A stretch of DNA of 64,000 nt from Albidovulum denitrificans (GCF_002973535.1 NZ_PVEP01000002.1:1-64000); one strand, 5' to 3'. Positions 24,894 to 34,222 are shown, counted from the stretch's first letter. The notes: generated by a model from the letters alone, not told the origin. A program made the numbers and translations.

Positions 24894-25884
24894 TCTTCTG
24901 TCTCAGTGAAAGGCGTTCGGCGAAGGGAAAGACCGCAAGGCCCAACCCCAGCGCGAACCAGAGTGTTGTGACACGGATGATGGCGGTGGCGGGGACGGAG
25001 ACCTCCATCGGCACGCCGTCAAGCGCCAGAAGCGCGATCATCGCCGCCTCGGCCCCGCCAACCCCGCCCGGCGCGCCGGTCAGGCCCCCGGCAAGGGTGG
25101 CGAAAACGAAGATGCCGATGGCTTTCCAAAGGCCGATCTCGGCCCCCATCCAGCCAAGGAGAAGGTGAAAGGCATAGCCTTCGGCCAGCCAGCCCGCGAC
25201 GCCAAGCGCGATGGCGGGCAGGATTGTCGAGGCGCGGGTGAAATGACGCAGCGACCGGGCCGCGGCGCGGATGCGGGCGAAGAGGCGCGGGAAGCGGCCG
25301 GTGATACGATAGGCCCGCGTCACGATGGCGGCCAGAAGCCGGGGGTGGGTCGCCGCATAGGCGGCCAGAAGCGCCAGCATAGCGACCGGCAGCGCGCCGC
25401 CCATGCCGCCCGCCGCGATCGCGACCGACAGCGCCAGGATCACCGCCATCGCGGCCAGGTCCGAGGCGCGGTCCATCAGCGCCAGCGGCGCCGTGCGTTC
25501 ATAAGCCCAGCCGGTTTCGCGCTTCAGCCAGCGCATCCGCACAAGTTCGCCCACGCGGCCCGGTGTCACCACCATGGCAAAACCGCCAAGGAAATGGCGC
25601 ATGTCCGCGCCAAGCGTCGTCGGCAGGCCCAGACGGCGCGCGAACAGATGCCAGCGCACCCCGCGCAGCAGGTAATTGGCCAAAGACAGCATGAGAAGCA
25701 GCGCGCCCTGCCACAGCGTCAGCCGGGCGATCTGGGCGGTCGTCTCCTCCCACCCGGTCGCGGCGAACATGCCGATCAGGCCCGCGATGAACAAAAGCCC
25801 CAGCCCCGCCATGACAAGCCGGTCCCGTAGCCGCCGGGCGGGCGGTTTGGGGCTTGGTGGGGAAAGGGGCAGGTCGGCACTCAT
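24874..25884 (-). CDS. UPF0104/LPG-synthase-type polytopic membrane protein
   Basis: The protein of about 336 residues has six to eight membrane segments and the YLLRGVRWHLFARRLG, PGRVGELVR and GGVGGAEAAMIALLAL stretches typical of the lysylphosphatidylglycerol-synthase transmembrane family. It lacks the cytosolic aminoacyl-transfer domain of MprF, so it does not aminoacylate lipids. Relatives occur in glycan clusters and have been proposed to move or transfer lipid-linked sugars. Its position at the head of the DprE-like operon suggests handling of the lipid-linked product. The start is uncertain: ATG at 25884 or 25887, or TTG at 25905. Confidence 0.75.
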   Translation of the reverse strand: MSADLPLSPPSPKPPARRLRDRLVMAGLGLLFIAGLIGMFAATGWEETTAQIARLTLWQGALLLMLSLANYLLRGVRWHLFARRLGLPTTLGADMRHFLGGFAMVVTPGRVGELVRMRWLKRETGWAYERTAPLALMDRASDLAAMAVILALSVAIAAGGMGGALPVAMLALLAAYAATHPRLLAAIVTRAYRITGRFPRLFARIRAAARSLRHFTRASTILPAIALGVAGWLAEGYAFHLLLGWMGAEIGLWKAIGIFVFATLAGGLTGAPGGVGGAEAAMIALLALDGVPMEVSVPATAIIRVTTLWFALGLGLAVFPFAERLSLRQKNALEIR

Positions 25885-25962
25885 CATTGCCCCGCTCGCT
25901 AGCAACGGATTGGGGCAGCATTATGAATTTGTTTCGATAAAGTCGACAGTTTCCGGGGCGCC

Positions 25963-26250
25963 TTAAGCGAAAACGTCCGCCCACTCCGGGTGCTTGCGCG
26001 CCATGGACGCCACGAAGGGGCAAAGCGCGATCACGGTAAAGCCCGAGGCGCGGGCATCCGCGACCAGATGTTCGACCAGCCGCCGCCCGGCGCCGGTGCC
26101 GCGCAGGCTGTCGGGAACGCCGGTATGATCGGCGATGATCTTCGTCGGGCTGACGACGGACCAGGTCAGCTCCGCCTCTTCCCCGCCCTCGTGAAGGACG
26201 TACCGGCCCTTGGTCGGGCCGGTCTCTTTCGTGATCGCCGGATCAGTCAA
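25963..26250 (-). CDS. GNAT-family N-acetyltransferase (small, YjdJ-like)
   Basis: This single-domain protein of about 95 residues has KGRYV near the N-terminus, then [20 protein letters not shown], the acetyl-CoA-binding loop RGTGAG, and [16 protein letters not shown] near the end. This pattern is the small COG2388-type acetyltransferase family, whose substrates are unknown. I prefer the TTG at 26250, which gives the usual length and overlaps the scoB stop by 8 bases. An ATG at 26298 would add 16 basic residues and overlap scoB by 56 bases. It lies at the end of the scoAB operon. Confidence 0.78.
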   Translation of the reverse strand: MTDPAITKETGPTKGRYVLHEGGEEAELTWSVVSPTKIIADHTGVPDSLRGTGAGRRLVEHLVADARASGFTVIALCPFVASMARKHPEWADVFA

Positions 26251-26869
26251 CGATCGTGGCTTCGGTCGCGGCGCGAAGCTCCTCTTCCGTGACGCCATCG
26301 GCCAGTTGGACGATCTTCAGCCCGCCCGGCACCACGTCCAGCACCCCGAGGTTCGAGATGATCCGGTCCACCACACCCTTGCCCGTCAGGGGCAGGGTGC
26401 ATTCCTTCAGCACCTTCGATTCGCCGTGCTTGTTGGTGTGGTCCATGACGACGATCACCTTGCCGACACCGGCGACAAGGTCCATCGCCCCGCCCATGCC
26501 CTTGACCAGCTTGCCGGGGATCATCCAGTTCGCGAGGTCACCCTTTTCGTCCACCTCCATCGCGCCAAGGATCGCGGCGGCGATCTTGCCGCCCCGGATC
26601 ATCCCGAACGATGTGGCGCTGTCGAAATAGGCCGTCCGCTTCAACTCGGTAATCGTCTGCTTGCCCGCGTTGATAAGGTCGGGGTCCTCGTCGCCCTCAA
26701 AGGGAAACGGCCCCATGCCGAGCATGCCGTTTTCCGATTGCAGCGTGATGTCCTTGTCGCCGACATAGTTGGCGACCAGCGTCGGGATGCCGATCCCGAG
26801 GTTCACATACATCCCGTCTTCCAGTTCCTCGGCGGCCCGCGCCGCCATCTGGTTACGATCCCAGGGCAT
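26243..26869 (-). CDS. scoB: Succinyl-CoA:3-ketoacid CoA-transferase subunit B
   Basis: This 208-residue beta subunit of 3-oxoacid CoA-transferase moves CoA from succinyl-CoA to acetoacetate, feeding ketone bodies or PHB breakdown products into central metabolism. The catalytic glutamate is in [10 protein letters not shown] (E46). [12 protein letters not shown] near the start and GGAMDLVAG in the middle are family signatures. Its ATG overlaps the scoA stop by one base. Length and motifs are complete. Confidence 0.95.
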   Translation of the reverse strand: MPWDRNQMAARAAEELEDGMYVNLGIGIPTLVANYVGDKDITLQSENGMLGMGPFPFEGDEDPDLINAGKQTITELKRTAYFDSATSFGMIRGGKIAAAILGAMEVDEKGDLANWMIPGKLVKGMGGAMDLVAGVGKVIVVMDHTNKHGESKVLKECTLPLTGKGVVDRIISNLGVLDVVPGGLKIVQLADGVTEEELRAATEATIVD

Positions 26870-27573
26870 CAGGCTTCCTCCCGCTTGCGCACGGTGCGCT
26901 GTTCGATGCGTTTCTCATGCGCGCCCTGAATCAGGCGATGCACATAGATGCCGGGCAGGTGGATGAGGTCGGGGTCAATGCTGCCGGTCGGCACGATTTC
27001 CTCGACCTCCACCACGCAGACCTTGCCGCACATCGCCGCCGGCGGGTTGAAGTTGCGCGCGGTCTTGCGGAAGACGAGGTTGCCCGTCTCATCCGCCTTC
27101 CAGGCCTTCACGATCGACAGGTCCGCGACGATCCCGCGTTCGAGGATATAGTCCTGCCCGTCGAAGGTTTTCACTTCCTTGCCCTCGGCCACCACGGTGC
27201 CGACGCCGGTCTTGGTATAAAAACCCGGAATGCCGCAGCCGCCCGCGCGCATCCGTTCGGCCAGCGTGCCTTGCGGGTTGAATTCCAGCTCAAGCTCCCC
27301 CGACAGGTATTGGCGCATGAATTCGGCATTCTCGCCCACATAGGAGGACATCATCTTTTTGATCTGCTTGGTGTCCAGCAGCTTGCCAAGCCCGAACCCG
27401 TCCACGCCGCAATTGTTCGAGGCGATGGTCAGGTCCTTGACCCCGCTGGCGACGATGGCGTCGATCAGAAGCTCGGGAATGCCGCAGAGGCCAAAGCCCC
27501 CGGCGGCGATCGTCATGCCGTCCTGCAAAAGCCCGTCAAGGGCGCTTGCGGCATCGGGATATACCTTCTTCAC
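26869..27573 (-). CDS. scoA: Succinyl-CoA:3-ketoacid CoA-transferase subunit A
   Basis: The 234-residue alpha subunit has [16 protein letters not shown] (about 25-40) and [15 protein letters not shown], typical of the CoA-transferase family I alpha chain. I chose the GTG at 27573 because a full AAGGAGG lies 6 bases upstream and the protein then starts with the family's usual KKVYPDA. The frame stays open further upstream into the regulatory region but without such a site. It is divergent from a PAS-LuxR regulator gene, with a 20-base palindrome between them. Confidence 0.95.
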   Translation of the reverse strand: MKKVYPDAASALDGLLQDGMTIAAGGFGLCGIPELLIDAIVASGVKDLTIASNNCGVDGFGLGKLLDTKQIKKMMSSYVGENAEFMRQYLSGELELEFNPQGTLAERMRAGGCGIPGFYTKTGVGTVVAEGKEVKTFDGQDYILERGIVADLSIVKAWKADETGNLVFRKTARNFNPPAAMCGKVCVVEVEEIVPTGSIDPDLIHLPGIYVHRLIQGAHEKRIEQRTVRKREEA

Positions 27574-27667
27574 CAGGAACCTCCTTGCCTTCCGGTGGTG
27601 CGGCCCCCGGAAGGCCGCCTTGGGCAGGGAAGGTGACGGATTGCACCGCGCATCGCCATCCGTAAGA

Positions 27668-27687
27668 ATACGTATATATCTACGTAT
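27668..27687. promoter_or_regulatory. Palindromic operator between scoA and the PAS-LuxR regulator gene
   Basis: ATACGTA (27668-27674) and TACGTAT (27681-27687) are exact reverse complements with a six-base spacer in an otherwise GC-rich region. It lies about 95 bases before scoA and 17 bases before the regulator's ATG, so a protein bound here could act on both. The neighbouring LuxR-type protein is the natural candidate to bind it. Confidence 0.6.
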
Positions 27688-27703
27688 CGGCGGGGAGGGG
27701 GAG

Positions 27704-28294
27704 ATGGGCGGCGTGACCGGAACCGGGACCGGGCGGGAGTTCGAGAGGCTGGCCTTCCTGCACGGGCCGGATGCCACGATGATACTGGCCGACCGGGTGA
27801 TCCTGCGGGCCAGCCTGCGGGTCGAGGATGTGTTCGGCTGGACCCCGGATGAGCTTGAGGGCCAGTCGATCCGCATGCTTTATCCCGGCCAGAGCGACTA
27901 TGAGGTCATCGGCGAACGCGCGCGCAAGGCGCTTGAGGCGCAGGCGGTCTGCCATGACGAACGCTTCATGCGCCGCAAGGACGGGCAGGTCGTCTGGATG
28001 GAGGCGTCCGGCACCGCGCTTGATCGGGGCGATCCGCTGAAGCTCGCGGTCTGGACCTATCGGCTGGCCGACCGGCAGGCGGCGCCCATCGGGCCGCTGA
28101 CGGCGGCCGAAAAGCGCGTCGCGCGTTATCTGGTCAACGGCTTCACCAGCAAGGAAATCGCGCAGGCGTTGACCTGTTCGCCCCGCACGGTCGAGGTGCA
28201 TCGCGCCAACATGATCCGCAAGCTGAAGGTGCGCAACAGCTTCGAACTGGTCCGGCGCCTTCTGATCGCGCCCGACCCCGAAGGGCTGGGCTGA
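27704..28294 (+). CDS. PAS domain-containing LuxR-family transcriptional regulator
   Basis: The 196-residue protein has a PAS fold (about 15-115: [34 protein letters not shown]) and a C-terminal LuxR/GerE helix-turn-helix (about 132-190: [20 protein letters not shown], then [13 protein letters not shown]). PAS-LuxR proteins sense a small ligand or redox state and activate nearby genes. It is divergent from scoAB and probably controls them and itself through the palindrome at 27668-27687. The ATG at 27704 has a purine-rich GGGGAGGGGGAG just before it. The PAS ligand is unknown. Confidence 0.85.
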   Translation: MGGVTGTGTGREFERLAFLHGPDATMILADRVILRASLRVEDVFGWTPDELEGQSIRMLYPGQSDYEVIGERARKALEAQAVCHDERFMRRKDGQVVWMEASGTALDRGDPLKLAVWTYRLADRQAAPIGPLTAAEKRVARYLVNGFTSKEIAQALTCSPRTVEVHRANMIRKLKVRNSFELVRRLLIAPDPEGLG

Positions 28295-28307
28295 CGCGCG
28301 GGACGGC

Positions 28308-30878
28308 TCAGGCGCTCTTGCCCGCCTTTGCCTTGGTCGCCTTGGCCTTCGCCGCCGGTTTCCTGGCGGCGGTCTTCTTCGCCGCAGGCTTCTTCGCGGC
28401 GGTTTTCCGGCCGCCTTTCTTCGCCGCCTTGGCCGCGATCAGCTCAAGCGCCTGTTCCAGCGTCACCGTTTCCGGCTCAACCTCTTTCGGCAGCGTGGCG
28501 TTGACCTTTTCCCATTTCACATAAGGCCCGTAGCGGCCCGACATGACCTCGATCTTGCCGCCATCGGGATGCTCGCCCAACTCCCGCAGCGCCGCCGGGG
28601 CCGATGCGCGCCCGCCGCGTTGCGCCTTTTGCGCCAGCACCTCCACCGCGCGGTTCATGCCGATGGTAAAGACCTCATCCACCTCCGGCAGGTTGGCATA
28701 GACGCGGCCGTGCTTGACGTAAGGCCCGTAGCGCCCGATGCCCGCCTCGACCAGTTCGCCATCCTCCGGGTGCGCCCCGATCTCACGCGGCAGCGACAGA
28801 AGACGCAGCGCCTTTTCAAGGTCCATCGCATCCGCGGCCCAGCCCTTGGGCAGGCTGGCGCGGGCGGGTTTCGGCGTCTCTTCCGTCGCCTCGCCACGCT
28901 GGACATAAGGCCCGAACCGGCCGGATTTCAGCCAGATGTCGTCGCCCGCATCCTCACCCAGCACCTGATCGGCCACCCCGGCCTCTTCGCCATTCACCGC
29001 CGACAGCGACCGCGTATAGCGACAGTTCGGGTAATTCGAGCAGCCGATGAAGGCCCCGCCCGACCGCGCGGTCTTCAGGTTAAGCCGCCCCTCGCCGCAG
29101 GTCGGGCAGATGCGCGGATCGGACCCGTCCTCACGCGGCGGATAAAGATGCGGGGCGAGGAATTCGTCGATCTTCTCCAGCACCTCGCCGATGCGCAGAT
29201 CGGCGGTTTCCGCGATGGCGGCGGTGAAATCGCGCCAGAACCGGGCCAGCACGTCCTTGTAGTTCCGTTCCCCGGCGGAGATGTCGTCAAGCTCCTCCTC
29301 CAGATCGGCGGTGAAATCGTATTCGACATAGCGGCGGAAATAGTTGGTCAGGAACGCCGTCACCAGCCGCCCCTTGTCCTCGGGGATCAGGCGGTTCTTG
29401 TCCTTGCGCACATATTCGCGGTCCTGGATGGTCGAGACGATGGAGGCATAGGTGGACGGCCGGCCGATCCCCAGTTCCTCCATCCGCTTGACCAGCGTCG
29501 CCTCGGTATAGCGCGGCGGCGGCTGGGTGAAATGCTGTTCGGGCGCGATCTTGCGCTTTTCGGCCGCCTCACCCTGCATGATCTGCGGCAGGCGGGCGCT
29601 GTCCTCGCCCTCATCGTCGTCGCGGCCCTCGTCATAGACCTTGAGGAAGCCGTCGAACATCACCACCTGCCCGGTGGCGCGCAATTCGACCTGACCGTCG
29701 GACGAGCCCACATCGACCGTGGTCCGCTCAAGCCGTGCCGCCGCCATCTGGCTGGCGATGGTGCGCTTCCAGATCAGGTCGTAAAGCTTCCTCTGGTCGT
29801 CGGCGACCTTCAGCTTGTCGGGCGACAGGCTCATATCCGTCGGGCGGATACATTCATGCGCTTCCTGCGCGTTCTTGGCCTTGTTCTTGTACATGCGCGG
29901 GCTGTCGGGGACATACTCCGCGCCAAACCGCCGCTTGATCTCGTCGCGCGCGGCCATGACCGCCTCGGGCGCCATGTCGATGCCGTCGGTCCGCATATAG
30001 GTGATGTGGCCGGCCTCATAAAGCCGCTGGGCGGCGGACATGCAGGCCTTGGCGCCCATGCCGAACTTGCGGCTGGCCTCCTGTTGCAGGGTGGAGGTCA
30101 TGAAGGGCGCATAGGGGTTGCGGGCGGCGGGCTTCGCCTCGACCGACTTCACGGCCAGGTCGCGGGTGGTGATCGCCTGCACGGCAAGTTCGGCGGCGGT
30201 CGCGTTGGCGATGTCGAACTTGTCAAGCTTCTTGCCGCCAAGGACGGTCAGCCGCGCCTGGTATTCCTGCCCGCGCGGGGTGACGAGCGTTGCCGTCACT
30301 GTCCAGTATTCGCGCGCCTTGAAGGCCTCGATCTCCATCTCGCGCTCGACGATCAGGCGCAGGCAGACCGACTGCACCCGGCCCGCAGACTTCGCGCCGG
30401 GCAGCTTGCGCCAGAGAACGGGGGAAAGGTTGAAGCCGACGAGATAGTCCAGCGCGCGGCGGGCCAGATAGGCCTCGACCAGCGGCGCGTCGACGTCGCG
30501 GGGATGGGCCATCGCCTCGGTCACGGCGGATTTGGTGATCGCGTTGAAGGTGACGCGGCGGACGGTCTTGCCCTTCTTGATCGACGAGGCCAGCGCCTCT
30601 TGCAGGTGCCAGGAAATTGCCTCCCCCTCGCGATCGGGGTCGGTGGCGAGGATCAGCGTATCGTCGGATTTCAGCGCCTCGGCGATGGCGCGGACATGCT
30701 TCTTGCTGTCGCTCGCCACCTCCCATTTCATGCCGAATCCGTGTTCGGTATCGACCGAGCCGTCCTTCGGCGGCAGGTCGCGGACATGGCCGTAAGAGGC
30801 GAGGACGGTGTAGTCGGAGCCGAGATATTTGTTGATTGTCTTGGCCTTGGCGGGTGATTCAACGACGACGACGGCCAT
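28308..30878 (-). CDS. topA: DNA topoisomerase I
   Basis: This 856-residue type IA topoisomerase relaxes negative supercoils. The TOPRIM domain is at the start (VVVESPAKAKTI; DPDREGE at 80-86), and the active-site Tyr is Y294 in HITYMRTDG. A C-terminal region has one clear four-Cys zinc finger (ICPTCGEGRLNLK, then GCSNYPNCRYT), followed by topoisomerase C-terminal repeats (GRYGPYVK). The protein ends in a Lys/Ala-rich tail of about 35 residues, a DNA-binding feature seen in many alphaproteobacterial copies. It lies 183 bases after dprA, the usual order in the family. Confidence 0.97.
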   Translation of the reverse strand: MAVVVVESPAKAKTINKYLGSDYTVLASYGHVRDLPPKDGSVDTEHGFGMKWEVASDSKKHVRAIAEALKSDDTLILATDPDREGEAISWHLQEALASSIKKGKTVRRVTFNAITKSAVTEAMAHPRDVDAPLVEAYLARRALDYLVGFNLSPVLWRKLPGAKSAGRVQSVCLRLIVEREMEIEAFKAREYWTVTATLVTPRGQEYQARLTVLGGKKLDKFDIANATAAELAVQAITTRDLAVKSVEAKPAARNPYAPFMTSTLQQEASRKFGMGAKACMSAAQRLYEAGHITYMRTDGIDMAPEAVMAARDEIKRRFGAEYVPDSPRMYKNKAKNAQEAHECIRPTDMSLSPDKLKVADDQRKLYDLIWKRTIASQMAAARLERTTVDVGSSDGQVELRATGQVVMFDGFLKVYDEGRDDDEGEDSARLPQIMQGEAAEKRKIAPEQHFTQPPPRYTEATLVKRMEELGIGRPSTYASIVSTIQDREYVRKDKNRLIPEDKGRLVTAFLTNYFRRYVEYDFTADLEEELDDISAGERNYKDVLARFWRDFTAAIAETADLRIGEVLEKIDEFLAPHLYPPREDGSDPRICPTCGEGRLNLKTARSGGAFIGCSNYPNCRYTRSLSAVNGEEAGVADQVLGEDAGDDIWLKSGRFGPYVQRGEATEETPKPARASLPKGWAADAMDLEKALRLLSLPREIGAHPEDGELVEAGIGRYGPYVKHGRVYANLPEVDEVFTIGMNRAVEVLAQKAQRGGRASAPAALRELGEHPDGGKIEVMSGRYGPYVKWEKVNATLPKEVEPETVTLEQALELIAAKAAKKGGRKTAAKKPAAKKTAARKPAAKAKATKAKAGKSA

Positions 30879-31061
30879 GACTTCCTCTTGAAATACGCTT
30901 TTGCTCTCGGGCGCGGAACATGTGGGGGATGGGGTGGGAATGTCAATGGACCGCCCGGCAGGCGGGACCGGGGCGGCCGGCGGCGTTGCCGGAACCGCCC
31001 GGCCGAAGCAGGGATGCGCTGTGCGTTCCGGCGAGGAAACCGGGTGCCTTGGGCGGCCGCC

Positions 31062-32246
31062 CTAGTTCATGCGTGACAGCAGGCCGCCCGGCTGGCGCAG
31101 GATCTGGCCTTCAAGCTCCAGGCTGACAAGCACCGGCGCGATCTTTGACGTCGGCAGGCCGAGGTCGCGGATCAGCTGGTCTTCCGCCACCGGGCTGGGG
31201 CCGAGGCGTTGCAGGATCTGGTCGTGCAGCGTGGCAAGCGGGGTCGCGTCGCGGCGTTCCATCCGGGGCCGCCGTCCCGCCGCCATGACGGGCGCATCGA
31301 CCGGCGGCGTCGCATCCCCGGTTGCCGCGCCCTCATCCGCGGTGCGGTCCACCGCGTCGCCGGAGGCAAGCCCCAGCGCCTCGATCACGTCCTCGGCACT
31401 GCGCACCAGGACCGCGCCGTCGCGGATCAGCATGTTGCAGCCCGAAGCGCGCGCGTCGAACGGATGGCCCGGCACCGCCAGCACCTCACGCCCCTGGTCA
31501 AGGGCGAGCCGCGCGGTGATGAGGCTGCCGGACTTCGCCGCCGCCTCGATCACCAGAACGCCGCGCGAGAGGCCGGAAATCAGCCGGTTGCGCAGCGGGA
31601 AATGCCGCGCCATCGGGTCAAGCCCCATCTGTTGTTCGGACAGAAGCAGCCCCTCGCGCCCGATATCGCCGGCAAGCGCGGCATTTTCGGGCGGATAGAC
31701 CACATCGACACCGCCTGCCATCACGGCGACCGTCCCGGTGCCAAGTGCGGCCAGATGCGCCGCAGTGTCGATCCCGCGCGCAAGGCCGGAGACGACGGTG
31801 ATCCCCGCTTCGCCAAGATCGCCCGCCAGCTTGCGCGCGATGCGCGTGCCAAGTGCCGAGGCAGAGCGCGCGCCCACCAGCGCCACCATCGGGCGGTCGA
31901 GAACGGCCGCGTCGCCCTTGATCCAGAGAACGGGCGGGGCATCGGAAAGGTCGGCGAGCGCTTGTGGATAGGCGGGCTCGCCCCGGCAGATCAGCCGCGC
32001 CCCGGCGGCTTTTCCCGCCTTGCATTCCGCGTGAATGACATGTTCCGGGCAGACGGCGTAATCGCTGACCCCGGCCGAGCGGGCAACCCCCGGCAGCGCT
32101 TTCAGCGCGGCCTGTGCCGACCCGTGTTCCGCGAGCAGGCGCCAGAAGGTGACGACACCGACCCTGCGGGAGCGAATGAGACGGAGCCACGACAGTCTGT
32201 CGTCTTCCGTGGTGGGTGGGGTGAAGGGGGTGGGGTAAGAAAACAA
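31062..32246 (-). CDS. dprA: DprA, DNA-processing protein
   Basis: The 394-residue protein binds single-stranded DNA and loads RecA during uptake of DNA. The Rossmann-like DprA domain begins near PVLWIKGD and contains VALVGARSASALG, SGLARGIDTAAH, GGVDVVYPPEN and SGSLITARLALDQGREV. A winged-helix C-terminal domain follows (DQLIRDLGLPTSKIAPVLVS). The start appears to be TTG at 32246, since no in-frame ATG or GTG with a ribosome site is visible. It lies 67 bases after the potassium-channel gene and before topA. Confidence 0.93.
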   Translation of the reverse strand: MFSYPTPFTPPTTEDDRLSWLRLIRSRRVGVVTFWRLLAEHGSAQAALKALPGVARSAGVSDYAVCPEHVIHAECKAGKAAGARLICRGEPAYPQALADLSDAPPVLWIKGDAAVLDRPMVALVGARSASALGTRIARKLAGDLGEAGITVVSGLARGIDTAAHLAALGTGTVAVMAGGVDVVYPPENAALAGDIGREGLLLSEQQMGLDPMARHFPLRNRLISGLSRGVLVIEAAAKSGSLITARLALDQGREVLAVPGHPFDARASGCNMLIRDGAVLVRSAEDVIEALGLASGDAVDRTADEGAATGDATPPVDAPVMAAGRRPRMERRDATPLATLHDQILQRLGPSPVAEDQLIRDLGLPTSKIAPVLVSLELEGQILRQPGGLLSRMN

Positions 32247-32313
32247 ACCTTTTGTCCCTCGTGCCTTCGCCTCATTCGCAGGGACAGAATGCAGCGGCAG
32301 AGTTAATCAAAGG

Positions 32314-32631
32314 TTACGATTCGCGCTCTGATGATTTTTTCTCGCGCTTTTCCTCAAGATGCTCCAGCCGCTGCTTCACGACCCGGTCGCCGATCTGGCT
32401 GACGAGCAGGGCGAAAACGCCGATTCCCATGAAGATCAGGACCGTGGTGCCGATCTTGCCGATCGCCGTTGCGGGCACCAGGTTGCCGTAGCCCACGGTC
32501 GAAACGGTGACCACGGTGAAGAACCACGCATCGAGCCAGGCCCAGTTCTCGACGTAATGGAAAAAGACCGTGCTGCCTGCCAGAATCATGACGGCAAGGC
32601 CGAGCACGGCCGACAGCGGCGCGGGTTTCAC
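32314..32631 (-). CDS. Two-transmembrane potassium channel family protein
   Basis: This 105-residue protein has two membrane helices (about 8-26 and 53-75) flanking a pore loop with the selectivity filter TVGYGN (45-50), then a charged tail RLEHLEEKREKKSSE. This is the Ion_trans_2 fold of small K+ channels, with no ligand-binding domain. I chose the GTG at 32631, which overlaps the tldD stop as GTGA. This sets a length typical of the fold and implies translational coupling with tldD. The link with tldD in function is not evident. Confidence 0.82.
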   Translation of the reverse strand: MKPAPLSAVLGLAVMILAGSTVFFHYVENWAWLDAWFFTVVTVSTVGYGNLVPATAIGKIGTTVLIFMGIGVFALLVSQIGDRVVKQRLEHLEEKREKKSSERES

Positions 32632-34049
32632 CGTCCGGCCCCGCCCACGGTCAGACCGCCGATCAGCAGCGTCGGCTGGCCCACGCCCACCGGCACCCAC
32701 TGACCCGCCTTGCCGCAATTGCCGATGCCGGGGTCAAGCTTCATGTCATTGCCGATGGCGCGGATGTTCTTCAGCGCGGTGGCCCCGTCGCCGATCAGGG
32801 TCGCGCCCTTGACCGGATCGCCAAGGGTGCCGTTCTTCACCCGGTAGGCCTCGGTGCAGGAAAACACGAACTTGCCATTGGTGATGTCGACCTGCCCGCC
32901 GCCGAAGCCGACGGCATAGATCCCGTCCTTCATCTCCGAGACGATGGAGGCCGGATCGGCCGCGCCGCCCAGCATGTAGGTATTCGTCATGCGCGGCATC
33001 GGCGCATGGGCGAAACTTTCGCGCCGCCCGTTGCCGGTGGGCGCAACCCCCATCAGCCGGGCGTTCTGCCGGTCCTGCATGAAGCCGACCAGCACGCCAT
33101 CCTCGATCAGGACGTTGCGGCCCGAAGGCGTCCCTTCATCATCGACGGTGATCGACCCGCGCCGGTCGGGGATGGTGCCGTCGTCCAGCACCGTCACGCC
33201 GCGCGCCGCGATCTGCTGCCCCATCAGCCCCGCGAAGGCCGAGGTCTTCTTGCGGTTGGCATCGCCCTCAAGCCCGTGGCCCACCGCCTCATGCAGCAGG
33301 ATGCCGGGCCATCCGGCGCCAAGCGCCACATCCATGACACCCGCGGGCGCATCGACGGCGCGCAGGTTGACCAGCGCGATCCTGAGCGCCTCGCGCGCCT
33401 CGGCCTGCCAATGCTCGGGCGTCATCAGCGCGGCAAGCCCGGTCCGCCCGCCGCCCCCCGTGCCGCCACTTTCGCGCCGCCCGTTTTCTTCCACGATGAC
33501 AGAGATATTCAGCCGCGCCATCGGCCGTATGTCCGAGACCAGTCCGCCGCCGGGGCGCAGGATGAACACCTCCTGAAGCGAGGCGGCCACGGTGGCGGAG
33601 ACCTGCACCACGCGCGGGTCCAGCGCGCGGGCATAGGCGTCGATCTCGCGCAGCGTCTCCACCTTCAGGCCGAAGGAGGCATCCGCCATCGGGTCGATGT
33701 CGCGGTAAAGATGGCGGTTGGTGCGCGCGGGCGCATCGGCCAGCACCCCGCCGCCCGCGCCAACGGCCAGCCGCGCGGTTTCCGCCGCGCGCCGCAGCGC
33801 CGCCTCGGAAATCTCGGTCGAATGGCCATAGCCCGACACCTCGCCCTTCACCGCGCGCAGGCCGAACCCTTCCGAGGCGTCGTAGCTGGCATTCCGCAGC
33901 CGCCCGTCGTCAAGGACCAGCGCCTCGGACCGGCGGCGTTCCAGGAAAAGCTCCCCATCCTCGGCGCCGGTCAGGGCGCTGTCGAGAATCGCCTCGGCGC
34001 GGTCGCGGTCGAGCAGGGTTTCGAACGGGTCAAACCGACCTTCTTGCAT
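32628..34049 (-). CDS. tldD: TldD metalloprotease
   Basis: The 473-residue protein is the TldD half of the TldD/TldE (PmbA) heterodimer that degrades unfolded peptides and matures ribosomal peptides such as microcins. The zinc motif HEAVGH (253-258, HExxxH) is present, together with the C-terminal NMKLDPGIGNCGK-like segment. I chose the ATG at 34049 with AAGGAC 5 bases upstream. It is divergent from ctaC. Its partner tldE is not in this window. Confidence 0.95.
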   Translation of the reverse strand: MQEGRFDPFETLLDRDRAEAILDSALTGAEDGELFLERRRSEALVLDDGRLRNASYDASEGFGLRAVKGEVSGYGHSTEISEAALRRAAETARLAVGAGGGVLADAPARTNRHLYRDIDPMADASFGLKVETLREIDAYARALDPRVVQVSATVAASLQEVFILRPGGGLVSDIRPMARLNISVIVEENGRRESGGTGGGGRTGLAALMTPEHWQAEAREALRIALVNLRAVDAPAGVMDVALGAGWPGILLHEAVGHGLEGDANRKKTSAFAGLMGQQIAARGVTVLDDGTIPDRRGSITVDDEGTPSGRNVLIEDGVLVGFMQDRQNARLMGVAPTGNGRRESFAHAPMPRMTNTYMLGGAADPASIVSEMKDGIYAVGFGGGQVDITNGKFVFSCTEAYRVKNGTLGDPVKGATLIGDGATALKNIRAIGNDMKLDPGIGNCGKAGQWVPVGVGQPTLLIGGLTVGGAGR

Positions 34050-34068
34050 GGCACGTCCTTCACGATCT

Positions 34069-34082
34069 TTGACTTCGATCAA
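34069..34082. promoter_or_regulatory. FNR/CRP-type binding site candidate in the tldD-ctaC intergenic region
   Basis: TTGACTTCGATCAA matches the FNR/FnrL consensus TTGAT-N4-ATCAA with one mismatch in the left arm. It lies 20 bases before the tldD start and about 140 bases before ctaC in a 173-base divergent region. FNR-type control of respiratory genes is well known in this group, but the site is closer to tldD, so its target is uncertain. Confidence 0.4.
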
Positions 34083-34222
34083 AAAGCGTCCCGTTTTTCC
34101 ATCGGTTTCGCTTGTCGCTTGGGCACTAATATGATTTTACAGTCTCGATATACAACCGGTCGTCGAGGGCGGCCATCAGTGCAAGCGGCGAGACAAGCCG
34201 CGGCTGGACACGGGAAACAGAC

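Noticed and set aside
28569-30857. 762-codon open frame opposite topA
   Set aside because: It is a shadow frame of topA, which has all catalytic motifs.
30879-31061. Terminator between dprA and topA
   Set aside because: Several GC-rich inverted repeats are present, but none has a T-tract or a single dominant stem, so no site could be chosen.
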